Origin: Isoetes taiwanensis
Lineage: Eukaryota > Streptophyta > Lycopodiopsida > Isoetales > Isoetaceae
Assembly (NCBI GenBank): GCA_021234155.1
Contig: JAJEKV010000003.1
Span: forward strand, 18,708,386-18,772,385
Length of the DNA stretch: 64,000 nucleotides
Direction: 5' to 3'
The notes under the pieces were generated by a model. It had not been told where the DNA came from. It did not search any database and saw only the letters and a list, made by a program, of their open reading frames with translations. The stretch's first letter is position 1, and every line of letters starts with the position of its first letter. The position numbers and the translations under genes were made by a program. This document shows, piece by piece, positions 11,406-22,812 of this stretch.

Positions 11406-11950
11406 TATATCACCTCCTACCAAGAAAGAAGCACCCTACCAAGAATGTTGAAGAAAAACAATTAGTTCTCTACAGTAGGGTGCAATGGAGGAACAAGAAG
11501 GTGAGAATCATGCACAAGTGCAACAAGGAAATAGTAGGCCAATGAATCATTATACTAGCAGATCTTGGTCAAGCTGTTAATGATGAAAAGGGGAAAACAA
11601 TCTTGGATTGCAATTTTTAAGTTGGAAGACAACTGGAAAGATAAGGGCTTGGGTGACAAGGAATGTTTTGGTTGTATCAAGCAATTGGAGGATCCTTGCA
11701 TCATGCCATGGCCTATAAATAGTGTTCAATTTGTGGTTGTTGGGGATAATGATTGTCTTGATCTTATCCATTAGCAGTGGATACCCTAAACCTAAGAAAA
11801 AGGGGAGAAGTATTAGTTGTTAGACATTATCCTAACGAGAGAGCCAAGTTGATTAACATGAGACTATGGTGAAGGTTAGGGGCTTAGATTGTTGTTGGAG
11901 TGGTTGTATGCAATTCTTTACAAGAAGAGCATGCACTTCAGGATGAAAGA
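11406..11950. other. No supported gene
   Basis: Only short open stretches occur, for example from an ATG at 11483 for about 25 codons. I recognise nothing. The segment ends at the microsatellite tail of LINE-A. Confidence 0.5.
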
Positions 11951-12042
11951 ATGAGAATGAGAATGAGAATGAGAATGAGAATGAGAATGAGAATGAGAAT
12001 GAGAATGAGAATGAGAATGAGAATGAGAATGAGAATGAGAAT
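11951..12042. repeat. (ATGAGA)n hexanucleotide array, 3' tail of LINE-A
   Basis: About 15 copies of ATGAGA occur on the plus strand. They translate as MRMRMR, which is an artefact. The array ends exactly where the conserved LINE 3' end begins, so on the LINE strand it is a (TCTCAT)n tail. The other two family members here carry different tails. Confidence 0.9.
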
Positions 12043-13797
12043 GATTTTTTATCGTCCACTGAGGCCAATCGGCCTATGGGACCCATAAGGAGCGCAGCAA
12101 ACTTATTACTGTCCAGGTTAAAAAACCCCCGCCCCGAAGGGTTTTCGAGGGAAAAACCGTGGCAGTAATAAGAATGCTGTCAAACTGTACAAGTATACAT
12201 CAATGTATATATACATGTCAAGTGTGTGCCCGAGGACATAGCTGATCTCGCATGTCCATAACCTCCTGAAGATATGATCCCAGCACCCGTACGGATGCTG
12301 TGCTCAATGTCACATGTAACGGATGGCGGGCGACCAACTCAAAGATAGCGTGTCCGAATTTGATCATATGCTGGGCAACTTTGAAGGGTATGAGATTCAT
12401 CCTCAATGACTCCCATTTGGCAAAGCATTGATGAGCCCGCCCTGGCGTGGCTCACCAATCCATCCGCCCATCTCAATTCGAAGATGATGTGCCCCTGTGC
12501 GAATGGAGGCAATGAGTCTGCGCCTTTTCATGGGCAAGTGGGTACGCAGGTAGCATTGCGGGCCTCGTTCCAACGTGGGATTTATGTGGCACTGGTAGTT
12601 GACCTGTTCAAGGGCATTGGCATCCCAAAGCTTGCTGAGGAAGCAAGCGTCAAGATATTGCCTCAAGCTATGGCGATCTGCCTCTGTTTGCACATGTCAT
12701 GCATGCACCTGTGCTCCTGCACATTCCATCTAGCCAACCATTGAGCTCTCTTTTTTTTCCTCCAAAGCAGGCCTTGAGGGCCGCCAAGGCCCCATTGCCA
12801 TGATATAAGCTAGTTTAGGGAGACGAGCATCATCTATATTGACCACCTTCTGAAAATAGACAATGTGGCGATCAAGGGCCGCCCTCTGAAGAGGCAAGAA
12901 TCTTGTCTCCTCCAGTAGAATTTGATATGGGACTGTGGACTTCACCCCTAGTGCTCGTACTAAGAAGGCTTTCTGGACCTGCTCCAAGTCATTCCAAGTA
13001 GCAAGTGATACTACTGGGCCCCATACTTCCACCCCGTATAAAAGGACAGGCTCCACTAAGACCTTGAACAGGTGTGACTGATGGGCCCAATCATACAACT
13101 CCTATGACTATTGTTTTGCATTGCATATAGTGCCTTCCAGCCTGCCGTCACTCGTAGCCGTATGGATGTGTACCAGTGCATAGTAGAAGGAAACTCCACT
13201 CCCAAATATTTGTATGTGGATGCAACTTCCACATTCTGGCCTCGGTAATTGAAGGAGGGAACCCTCGGCTGACTTGAAGATGATATGAAAACCACCTTAG
13301 TCTTGGCAAGGTTGATGCGCATATCAGTCGCTTGGCAGAATGTGTCCAGGGCATCGAGATGTCGTTGCATGTCTGCTGGTATGTAAGCTAGGAGGTCCAC
13401 ATCATCAGCATATATTAACTGTCTGATGATCTGATAGAGAAGGTGAGCTCCATCGCCCCCATTATCAGCAAGCCAGCTCTCCAATTGATCAATGTAAAGC
13501 CCAAACAATGTTGGGGAGAGAGGGCATCCCTGACGAACCCCGATACTACTATCAAATGGTTGGCTTGTCTGCTGCAACCGACCCGAGCATCTTTCGTATA
13601 GCCTGTACATTGCATTCTGCAAATCTACAGGAACCCCTAGCTGTTGCAGTCTTGCCCATAGTTTCTCCCGAGGCACAGTGTCAAATGCCTTTGCAAAATC
13701 CACAAAGCAACAATATAGATCCTGACGGCGGTTCCTGCTGTCTTCAATCAGAGTTCGCAACGTGAAGATGTGGTCAATAGTTGAGTGCCGGGAAGAA
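12043..13797 (-). mobile_element. LINE-A: 5'-truncated non-LTR retrotransposon
   Basis: The minus strand encodes reverse transcriptase motifs CCFVDFAKAFDTVPREKLW, GVRQGCPLSPTLFGLYIDQL and LIYADDVDLLAY, then NLAKTKVVF and a C-terminal region with a decayed cysteine/histidine motif. It starts abruptly near RHSTIDHIF at about 13797, so the endonuclease and ORF1 are missing, the usual 5' truncation. The RT frame is open for 234 codons to about 13056, then continues in a shifted frame. The 3' UTR (12043-12180) is nearly the same as that of LINE-C and includes a GGGTTTTT/AAAACCC-rich block. The clade is not assigned. It does not look like typical plant L1, which has a poly-A tail. Confidence 0.93.
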
Positions 13798-14080
13798 ATC
13801 CAAACATAAAAAGATAACCTTTGCTAGGCAAATGGATAATGTAATTCTCGAAACCATTGCCACCTAAAGTTAGTTAGACTCTCTTGGTAGTTAGGGTTTT
13901 CTGACTTATAGATGCCATTTCTTCCCTTTTCATCTTCATCAGCTCATCTGCGTTCTCCTTTTGTCGAGACTTTCTTCAATCTACTTTCCTTTATCTCCAA
14001 GTTTCTGTTGGGCTAGAATATGATAATGCTAAGGCCAAGGGTGACAATAGCAGTGCATGGGAATGTTTTCTTCTAGATGA
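13798..14080. other. No gene seen
   Basis: This is spacer between LINE-A and the acidic region upstream of the FCP1-like pseudogene. I see nothing in it that I can support. Confidence 0.45.
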
Positions 14081-14099
14081 TTTACAACTATATTCTATC

Positions 14100-14880
14100 A
14101 TACGGATCGGGATCAGGATCAGGAACAAGATGAGTCAGAAGAGGATGAGGATCAGGACCCTTTCCTAAGTGGTGAAATCAAGTACGAGCTACTAACTAAG
14201 GAGAAGGGCCCCTTAAATGAAAATGGATTTCTTTGGATGCTTACCTCGTCGAGGCATTTTCTCCAATTGACACAACGTGCTTGGAGCTTCATGTTGGAGG
14301 TTATATTGCCCGAGAGGCTCTTATGGGTGTTAGAAGATGTCACTGCTTTGTGAGTGATGAGCAGACCAAAGAATTTCTTGAACCATTCCTCATGCATGTA
14401 CTTGCCAAATCTCTTAAAGGCCCTTATCGCAACCTAAAATCTTAAGCAATCAAAAGCCTCGTGGACTTGTCCAATTCAAAGATGCATGATGGTTCTGGTG
14501 AGGGAACTAGTAATCTGCAGTATGATAAGGAAAGTAATGACCAACTGGCTGCTAAAATGGCTGCTCAAAGTAATGTGATGAAGGCATAGGAGATATCCTT
14601 GCCTCCCTTGTGGGTTATGCAAGCAATAATAAAATAGATTCACAGGTTAACAAGGATCTAATTGATAAGGCAACCGAGGGTGAAGGGGCCATTGATAACC
14701 CAAGCAACTCTAGTGATTCACAGGTTTGCCAAATCAATACTAAAATAATGCCAGTTGTGAAGTCGTAGAGGAAAATAACAATTCTAACAGTCAGAAGAGC
14801 ATGAAATTTAAGGGTGGCGAAGGGGAGAATGACGCCGACGACGACAGTGAAACTGAAGATGATAGGTATGGCCTTGCATA
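14100..14880 (+). pseudogene. Acidic coding-like segments upstream of FCP1-like domain
   Basis: The stretch 14105-14165 reads as an acidic run (DQEQDESEEDEDQDP) and 14795-14865 as another (DDDSETEDD), followed by a GTATGG donor-like sequence. Frames between them are broken by stops. Acidic N-terminal regions are plausible for a nuclear FCP1/NIF-type protein, so these may be its decayed 5' exons, but no domain is recognisable. Confidence 0.3.
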
Positions 14881-14882
14881 TG

Positions 14883-15024
14883 AAATCGCGCCACGCGTGA
14901 TTTAATTTATCTTTGCTTTGAATTAAATCGTGCCAAGCGTGCTTTGATTATATTTTCTTGTCACACTAAATCACGTCGAGCGCGATTTGGTTAAGCCTAA
15001 CTCAAATCACGCCTGACACATTTA
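14883..15024. repeat. Four spaced imperfect palindromes, ~42-bp period
   Basis: AAATCGCGCCACGCGTGATT (14883) is followed by related sequences at 14925, 14968 and 15004, each about 21 bp, beginning AAATC and mostly ending ATTT or CTTTG. Spacing is 42, 43 and 36 bp. Each is an interrupted inverted repeat of AAATCRCG. They lie just upstream of the FCP1-like ORF. Confidence 0.6.
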
Positions 15025-15051
15025 TATTGTTGCAATGTATAATATAAGGGT

Positions 15052-15729
15052 GTGCATGCTAATCAAATCTTGCTGACCAGATGCATGTTTGATATTTTAG
15101 CTTGCCTTTGCGTTTCTAAGAAGGTTGTGGTGTTCAACCTAAACGGAGTTCTTTGTAAGACTTTTTCGAAAAATAAAGTGGCTAGAGATCAGTTTCATCA
15201 GACACCAATAGAATCAAATTCCAAGTGGATCTATCCGCGGCTGCACTTGAAGGAGATGCTAGATGAGGCATTTAGGTTATTTCGAGTTGGTATTTGGTCA
15301 TCCATGGAATTAAGGAACATCAAGGATACTTTGGAGGCACTGGGGGAAATGGTTAGACATTGGTTGACCTTTTGGGATCAACACAAATGTGTGAAGTTCA
15401 CTAATCCCAAGGATCCAACAAGCAAGCCTATCTTCATCAAACATCTGAGTAACATGATGGATGAACTTGGTATCGAGAATAAGAATGATATAATCATAGT
15501 GGATGATGATGCTCTCAAATGATTCTACAATCAAACACAGGCCCTGAATCCACCATCTTACGATCCAAAAAAATTTGCGACCGATGATTTTCAGGTGAAT
15601 TTTATGTCTATTATGAATAATTTAGCTATGGGGATGATAGTGCGTGAAGTGTTACACCCAGAACTAGATAGAACGGCTGACATGGAACCACACCTTGTTA
15701 TACGTGGAAAAACATGGATTGATCCCTAA
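15052..15729 (+). pseudogene. NIF/FCP1-like phosphatase domain, inactive and interrupted
   Basis: The frame reads KKVVVFNLNGVLC, FRVGIWSSMELRN, FWDQHKCVKF, IIIVDDDALK and NPPSYDPKKF. This is the motif order of plant NLI-interacting-factor/FCP1-like HAD phosphatases, which dephosphorylate serine residues, classically in the RNA polymerase II CTD. The family's nucleophile Asp (DLNG or DLDG) is Asn here (NLNG, about residue 29), so catalysis should be lost. An in-frame TGA at 15520-15522 interrupts it right after VDDDALK. The same frame then stays open to a TAA at 15727, giving a natural C-terminus. The start is uncertain because the first 20 codons lack family similarity. Confidence 0.72.
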
Positions 15730-16142
15730 ATGTTTTATTGAACTATATGATATTTTTTTATGATCTTTGTGTCATCTATCCATAATTTCGGATCTTCAAT
15801 TGCCTCGCAAATAATATAATCTGTTATTATCAAACCTAATATTTTCATCTCAATGCTATTCAATTTTGGTCTCATCTATCTTAACAACTTGCCCTTCATT
15901 TTTGCATATTTCAATTCGCATATGAAACGACACATGTGAATTGCAACCTTATGTTATCTATCAAGTCCAGAAAAAAAGATTAAAAAAAAAAATAAAAAAA
16001 TCCATAGAAGACAATAGCAGATTGGCGTGATTTTGGAGTTGACATAATCCCAATTTAATTGGATGATGGTTTAGCAGAACTACAAGAATCTCCAATAAGA
16101 AATTCAAAGTTACAAGATGGATTTTGACCTAGTTCGCAATGG

Positions 16143-16634
16143 ATGCTCCATCAACGTGTAGAAGATGCTCCTATCATGATGACTAATAATGAAGAAGGAC
16201 ATCATGAAGTGGTGTATTATGGCCCTGCAAGTGATAAACCAAAAGAGGGATTTAAACCTGAAAAAGACATTATGGAAGGTATGTTTCTCCTTGTGAGGCC
16301 TGATGATATGAAAGAGACTCTCTTTTGGCTAGGTGCAACATTGGCTAATCCGACTAAACAAAAGGATGGACTAAAAGAGTGTCTTCGGGTTCACATCCAA
16401 TGGTGGAAGCCACTCACTAGGGATAAGAAGAGTTCGAAAGATCAATACAATGGATGTTGCTACAAAAGATGGAAGCCAAATCCAAGTGAACAACGACAAT
16501 GGGTGGATGTTCAATCAGTAATCTATGGTTGGAAGGCAAAGACCTTTGCAATTTCCATGAAACAGCTTGAAAAAGTACTCGACGATGTAGTTGCTATTGT
16601 CCAAAGTCATTTGGAATTATGTACTGATGATTAA
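16143..16634 (+). CDS. Hypothetical protein, W-rich (163 aa)
   Basis: I do not recognise this protein. It is open from 16143 to a TAA at 16632. Visible features are an acidic N-terminus, a segment FLLVRPDDMKETLFWLG, a tryptophan pair in VHIQWWKPL, then YKRWKP and QWVDVQSVIYGWK. Hydrophobic strands with paired Trp, around FWLG and IQWW, resemble small Tudor/agenet/BAH-like reader folds found in some plant transposon-associated ORFs, but this is only an impression. It lies about 400 bp downstream of the FCP1-like pseudogene on the same strand. The first codon at 16143 is an ATG. Confidence 0.4.
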   Translation: MLHQRVEDAPIMMTNNEEGHHEVVYYGPASDKPKEGFKPEKDIMEGMFLLVRPDDMKETLFWLGATLANPTKQKDGLKECLRVHIQWWKPLTRDKKSSKDQYNGCCYKRWKPNPSEQRQWVDVQSVIYGWKAKTFAISMKQLEKVLDDVVAIVQSHLELCTDD

Positions 16635-16639
16635 CTTAA

Positions 16640-17400
16640 TAAATGCCAAAGTAAAATTCATTTTCTTCGCAATGGTTCCTTCTCATCACTATTTATTGTA
16701 TGACATGATTATGTAATAATCAAAGATCAAGCACTCAATATTTCAAATCATTATGAATATAGATAAGTCTAAAAGCCTTGAATAAGTCTAGATTTTCCTA
16801 AATACGTCATCATACCATGTCTCTCATTCACGATGATCCGCCATGCGTGCAAATGATCTTAGAATTGAAACATCTTTCATCGAATATACTTTGATCATAA
16901 ATACTAATTATAAAATTGCCCTTGCACTTGAATTCTAAAAGCCATCATTAGTAAAACATATATAATAAGCCTTTAACCATCTTTTATGGAATACAATACG
17001 TTACTAGATGCATTTTAACCACAAAATAAAGCTTATCTCTAAATATTATAAATATATCCACACCACTAGGTGAATTGCTTTGAGATTTGTTGCTTGTCAT
17101 ATGAGCCAACTAAAAATAATGTTTTGTATGGGCCAACTAGAAAATGTTTTGTATGGGCCAACTAGAAATAATATTTTAGATTTAACATGCTTTTTCTTCT
17201 CAAGATTGGTTTGTCAAACAAGGTAGTGTCTGCATTCTTAGGTTTGAGGTATGCCCATCAGTGCAATATACCAATCTTCATTTTAACAAGCAAGAACAAA
17301 CAACTATAACTCTAATATACCCTAATATACTATAACATAAAATGCACATAGAGCAACAAAATACCATCTTTCATCGTAATAAGCCATAGTAAATATCAAC
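16640..17400. other. AT-rich interval, short tandem duplication
   Basis: No gene is seen. At about 17103-17170 the string GGGCCAACTAGAAA is repeated two to three times with TTTTGTATG between copies, a small tandem duplication. Confidence 0.5.
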
Positions 17401-17479
17401 ACAACATGGCGTCAACTCCTATTGTCCTCTTCGTTCCCATGCTGGCTTATTTGTTATATCAAAGGTTTATCATTGATAC

Positions 17480-19757
17480 CTTCTGGACTGCAACCCCAGG
17501 ACCTTCTGGCGAAGGGTGCTCAGAAAGCCAGCACAACTTACAGGGAACATCACTCTCGAACAGTGGAGGGAATACTTGCAGTAGCTCTATGATCCCCATG
17601 ATGCTCGGATAGCGGTACCCATTCAGGATGGCCCGGTCAGGAAAGCACGGAGGCTGATGTATTCCAAAGCTTGTAGTGTCTTGCCAATGGGAAAGCGCCA
17701 GATTTGTATGGCATGCAAGAAGAGTTGCTCAAATGAGCGGGGCCACCCATGGCACCGGTCCTAACTGCCCTGTTCAATAGGGCATTACAAGAAGGATTCC
17801 CCCCATAGTGTACTGCTAGCAGAGTTGTGTCCATCCACAAGACAGGTGACCCCTATAGCTGAGCCAATTACCGGATGATCATGGCCAGTTCGGTGCACCA
17901 AATTGCTAGCCGAAATTCTCGAGCAGCAGCTGACTGATTGGGCCGAGGTGGCAGAAGTGCGAGCCCTAATATAGGCAAAATTCAGGCCACGACACTCAAC
18001 CATTGACCACATCTTCATGCTATCAACTCTGATCGTGGATAGCAGGAACCATAGATAGGACTTGTATTGCTGATTCATACTTTGCCAAACCATTTGATAT
18101 TGTGCCCGGAAAAAGCTGTGGGCACGGTTGCGAGAGCTAGGGGTCCCTGTGGATCGCAGAATGTAGTTTACAGGCTATGAGAGAGGCCAGTTGCAACTGG
18201 CAGAGCAGCCATTTGATAGCAGTGCCAGGGTCCGTCAGGGATGCTCTCTCTTTCCAACACCGTTTGGATTCTACATTGATCAACTCGAGCTCTGGCTTGA
18301 CAACAACGGTGGAGATGGGGTTCAACTGTTGCATCAGATCGACAGACATCTAATATATGCAGATGATGTGAACCTTCTAGCCTACACCTCGGCGAATATG
18401 CAATGCCACCTTTATGTCTTAGACACATTCTGCCAGGTGATGGACATGCGCGTCAACCTGGCCAAGACTAAGGTGGTTCTCATATTACCATTGCACCAGC
18501 CAAGGATCCCTTCCATCAGTTGCCGCCGACAAAATATAGAGGTGGCACCAAGTTACAAGTACCTGAAGTGAAGTTTTCTTCTGCCGTGTACTGGGACACT
18601 TCCATTTGGCTGCAGGTGACAACAAGCTGGAAAGCATTATTCGCAATGCACAACAACAACAATAAAGCAGAGTTGTATGACTGGGCTCATTAGTCGCACA
18701 TGTTCAGGATTTTGGTGGAGCCTGTCCTTCTGTAGAGGGTTGGAGTCTGGAGGCCAGTGGTATTCCTCGCCACATGGAATGAATTGGAGCAGGTGCAAAA
18801 AGCCTTCTTGATATGGGCACTAGGGTGAAGTCCACGGTCCCGTATTAAATCCTGTTGCAGGAGACATGCTTTTTGCCTCTTCAGAAGGCAGCCCTGGACT
18901 GCCACATCGTCTATTTTCCAAATATGGTTAGTATGGATGATCCTCATCTCCCTCATCTGGCCTACATAATGGCCATGGGGCCGCAACGCTTGAAGGCCTG
19001 CTGGAAAGACAAGAGAGCTCAATGGCTGGCCAGATAGAATGTTCAGCAGCATAGGTACATACAGGTGCAAACCGATGCAGATCGCCATAGCTTGAGGCAA
19101 TACCTTGACATCTATCTTCCTCCTCAAGCTCTAGGATGCCGCCACCCTTGAATAATTACCGGCACCACATTAACCTCATTGCAACATTACCTGCACACCC
19201 ATCTGCATATGCAAAAGCGCAAACTCATTGCCTCCATCCATATAGGGGCACACCGTCTCCGAATTGAGACAGACCGCTAGACTGGCGAGCCATGCCAGGA
19301 CAGGCTTTGTCAACGTTGCCACGCAGGAGCCATTGAGGATGAATGCCATGCCCTTCAAAGCTGCCCAGCATATGATCAGATCCGGACACGTTACACTGAG
19401 CTTATCGGGCCCGCCCCTACATATGATATTGGGCACGGCTTCAGTACGAACACTGGCAGCGTACCTCCAGGAGGTCATAAACATGCGGGATCAGCTATGT
19501 CCAGCAACACTCATCTGGCATGTATCTCATGATGCATGGTAATTTGTTTTGTATATTTTATACATATGTACAGTTTCACAGCATTCTTATTGCTGCCACG
19601 GTTTTTCCCCGAAAACCCTTTCCGGGGGGGGAGAGGGGGGGAAGGTGGGAGGGGGTTAATCTGGACAGTAATAAATCTGTTGCATTCTTTGTATTGGGTC
19701 CTATAGGCTACTTGGTCTTTGTGGACACCAAGAACCCTTCTATTCTATTCTGTTCTA
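17480..19757 (+). mobile_element. LINE-B: degraded non-LTR retrotransposon, plus strand
   Basis: This is the same family as LINE-A and LINE-C. The stretch 17500-17660 matches the linker before RT. RHSTIDHIFML lies near 17994. GVPVD lies near 18150, and the best-preserved frame, 18191-18571, holds VRQGCSLFPTPFGFYIDQL and LIYADDVNLLAY. Downstream frames to about 19540 hold the C-terminal region. The 3' UTR at 19595-19735 includes GGTTTTTCCCCGAAAACCC, shared with the other copies. Many stops and frame changes are present, so it is an old copy. It ends in a short TTCTATTCTATTCTGTTCTA tail at 19738-19757. Confidence 0.9.
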
Positions 19758-19786
19758 CTAGAAATGGTGCCCAGCGTTGGTAGGCA
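19758..19786 (-). mobile_element. Helitron-like 3' terminus (minus strand) abutting LINE-B tail
   Basis: On the minus strand a hairpin (TGCCTACCAACGCTGGGCA, 19768-19786) precedes CTAG (19758-19761), which is followed by T. That fits Helitron insertion between A and T. The flank is the microsatellite tail of LINE-B, so the Helitron-like element probably inserted into the LINE tail. The 5' end was not identified. Confidence 0.6.
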
Positions 19787-19849
19787 TAAGAACTGTAAAT
19801 GATATAGCCATTATTAAATTATTTTACATCTACAAAATTACATAAGGAA

Positions 19850-20160
19850 GAGCATTTTCAACCAAGTTTCTGCTTCCTCTTCCCTTTTCTTTTTTTTTCT
19901 CTTTCCCTTGCCCACTCTTTTTTAATTTTTTAACTTTTTTTTTCCTTTTTCTTTTCCTTTTCTTCATTTTCCCATCCCATTTTCTATTATCCTATTTCCC
20001 TTTTTTTGTTTATGCCTCCTTCCTTTTCTTCCCTTCCTTTTTTCCCTCTATTTTCTCACATTTTTGTTTTCCATTTTTTCCTTTTATTTTTCCTTCTTCC
20101 TCCTTTCCCCATTTCCATTTTGCCTTTTTATTTTCTCTTTCCTCGCTTTCCCTTTTTGGG
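19850..20160. repeat. Pyrimidine-rich tract
   Basis: About 300 bp is almost purely C and T on the plus strand, mainly CCTTTTT and CCCTTTT words. Reading frames across it are low-complexity artefacts. It lies inside the Helitron-like sequence bounded on the left at 19758. Confidence 0.8.
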
Positions 20161-22765
20161 TTGCCCCTGGGGGGCAAACCCTCGTTTATGTGGGTATGTG
20201 GGCATATCCAGGTATATGCCGGCATATGCCTAGCATATGCTAGTGACTGCTCGAAACTGGCTGCTGCCTGTAAACTCTCGGTCATCCAGCCCCATTCCTT
20301 CTTCTCCGTGGTTTAAGATCATGCCGTTGCTGATTTCCTGAGAGACAGTGATAGACGATCGTTTTTCTCCCATGATTCTTGGCGTTACAATTTTGTTTGA
20401 GCATTTTTTTTCTCTTCTTCCATTTTTCAGCCGATCTCTCAGCCCAGATGTCTTACGTTCAAGGCGGAAGGTCTAGGCTGTAGTAATCTTATTCCAATAG
20501 CAGAGGCTATTATTTCTTAACCACGTATTACATCTGAGGTTGGGGTTTAGGGCTTGGATTTCCGACCCGGAGCTTTAGTCTACAGAAGGGTTGATTTATG
20601 GAGCATTCTTAGAGTTTGTGCTAGAAAAGAAGATAGCTTATTAAGCTATTTGCATTCAACTAAATCGGAGGGAGTTTGAAGCGGAAGCAATCGCTGGGCT
20701 TATCTTTATACAACATCCATTGGCTGGCAAAGGAGCTAGCATCCATTCTGGTAAAATGTTTTTTTAAACTGTTTGTTGTTCTGTATTACTTGCTCCGACC
20801 TCTTCTTACTTGGTGTTTTGTCATCGATTTGATCTCTGGAGCAGGTTAAAGACCCACAAAGCTAGAGCTTAAGAGTTTTGAAAGCAACCTACGAAGCTAA
20901 CCCATCTGCTGCATCGCAAGAATTTATGATTCGCCATAGCTGCCCATCTGGCAACAACGATGCTCATATCCGAGCCACAAAAATAGAAGCCTATGATCTG
21001 ATAGAGTTTTTGCTGTATGTTCATATCTTAACAAGATGCACAGGAGCAGCCTTCTCACAGAGAAACATCATGTGTGGCGGCACTCTTTCCTTGGAAGGTA
21101 AGGCTTTATCTTAAGATGCTATTGGACATTTTTAGGTTTATCGCTTCTTATTTCGGGTCTGCACAAACATAGGCTTTAAACTCGCATGCAACCTGACACA
21201 GAAGCTCCAAATTGGTCGCAGCAATAGGCTTTGGATTTGTGATTTGCTATCTCCAATCCATGTGCACCGACGCTCTTGCTCCACATAGGTACTCCCAAAT
21301 TCTCTTTCGTGATCTAATGCAGAGTCATAAATCTATGTCATGTCGAATGAATAAAGGAGAGAAATCTCATTGCAAGATGCAGAGTTGGGTAATTCTTAGA
21401 TTTAGATCCAGAGTATTTGGTAACTCCTATTGCTTGTTGCAGAGACCCATGAATCCTTAACGTGGTAGGATTTTAAGATTTTTAAAAGATGATGAAGTTG
21501 TATCCAGACACTGTGTGCTAGCACTCTTGCTCCACAAAGGTAAGTTGTGTATTATTGGTAGCATGGAAAAGTAGTTCATTCCAGAACCTGTGCGCCAGTG
21601 TTCCTCTACTGTAAGGTAAAAATAAGCACTCGGATGTATTGAAGGAATTTTTGCAATCCCTTTACTTAATCGAGTAGACTTCAAAAACTTGTTGCATTGA
21701 GTGCCATGATTCTCTTATTATACAGGAGAACTCCCTTGGTGAAATGCATTATTTTCTTATGTAGATGAAGGCAGATGTAAGAGTAATATTCATTTCTTAA
21801 TTAATCCAGTCTTATACTGTTCATCCCACTAAACCAGGTAAGCAGACTTCCTTTTCCTAGAGATATTGCAATTTTCTTGACGCAAGCTGTTTCTTGCAAA
21901 AGGTGTAATATGCTCGTTTTTCTTGTTATAATGCTAAAGGTCACATGTTTTTAGATCTTTCTCAGATCAAACTTCCCTAAGAACAAGCTTGAGCATGAGA
22001 TGTGACAGGAAAATAATTATATGTTTAATTAGTAGCTTGAATCTTAATTGTGTACTATCAAATTGTAGTCCATTTGGGGTTTTGAAAAGCTAATGTGTTG
22101 TGTCCCTATTACTGATCCATTTTGGCTTGCAGAAGTAGGAAAAGAAGATTCTACAGTATTCAGATATGACACCCAAGTGCTCAGAGCCAGTGTACAGAGT
22201 AGTATCCAGCATATAGAGTAGTATATGTTCTGGACCTCATTTGGTTAGGATTGTATAAACTATTTCTGGTGGAAGTTAATTGATGCCTTTTGTTTATATA
22301 TTTTAAGGCATGTTACATGATTATCTCATTGATTTTTGAACAATTTCAGATCTGTGCAATTGAGGTTCAAGGCAGAGTAATTGTACCTTGTACCTTGTAA
22401 AACGTGTAACTTTCAAGCTATTTACAAGCCCACCTCGCTAAGCAATAATGTCCACTAAGTATTTTGATACTGAAATGTAAGCATTGCAAATGTTTTGTTT
22501 GCACGAATTTCATTATTAGAGTCTAAATACCACCTATGCGTAGCTTGTGATACTCTCTCAAAATCCGCTCATGAAGCAATAGTCTCCACTTAGCATTTGT
22601 TAATTGAAATAGAAATACTTGTTTTTTGTTGCATGATTCTTATTCATGGTTTAAATGCCACCTATATTTAGCTTGTGATGATTTTTTAGTCCTCTAGCTA
22701 CTCAAGTTCCACTCATGAGTTAGTGTTCTCTCAACTCAATGTAAATCTGATACTCTTTGCAAGCA
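20161..22765. other. Long interval without a recognised gene
   Basis: No protein is recognised. The stretch 20200-20250 has repeated GCATATGCC words. The 21100-21610 stretch has recurring GCTCTTGCTCCACA and TTGCAGAG strings with donor-like GGTAAG, reminiscent of a spliced non-coding transcript. This is not enough to call a gene. Confidence 0.4.
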
Positions 22766-22769
22766 GCTA

Positions 22770-22812
22770 CATGATATACATTGCATGATATACATTGCAT
22801 GATATACATTGA
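22770..22812. repeat. 14-bp direct repeat, three copies
   Basis: The string CATGATATACATTG occurs three times in tandem. It is followed at 22820-22940 by two copies of TTTAGGGCTCATTA in AT-rich DNA. Confidence 0.75.

Noticed and set aside
11900..12088. ORFs reading (MR)n and (FS)n
   Set aside because: They are frames through the ATGAGA microsatellite tail of LINE-A, not genes.
14883..15024. Possible CRISPR-like array
   Set aside because: Four degenerate palindromes with ~20-bp AT-rich spacers resemble repeat-spacer spacing. But the repeats are imperfect, there are no cas genes, and this is plant nuclear DNA.
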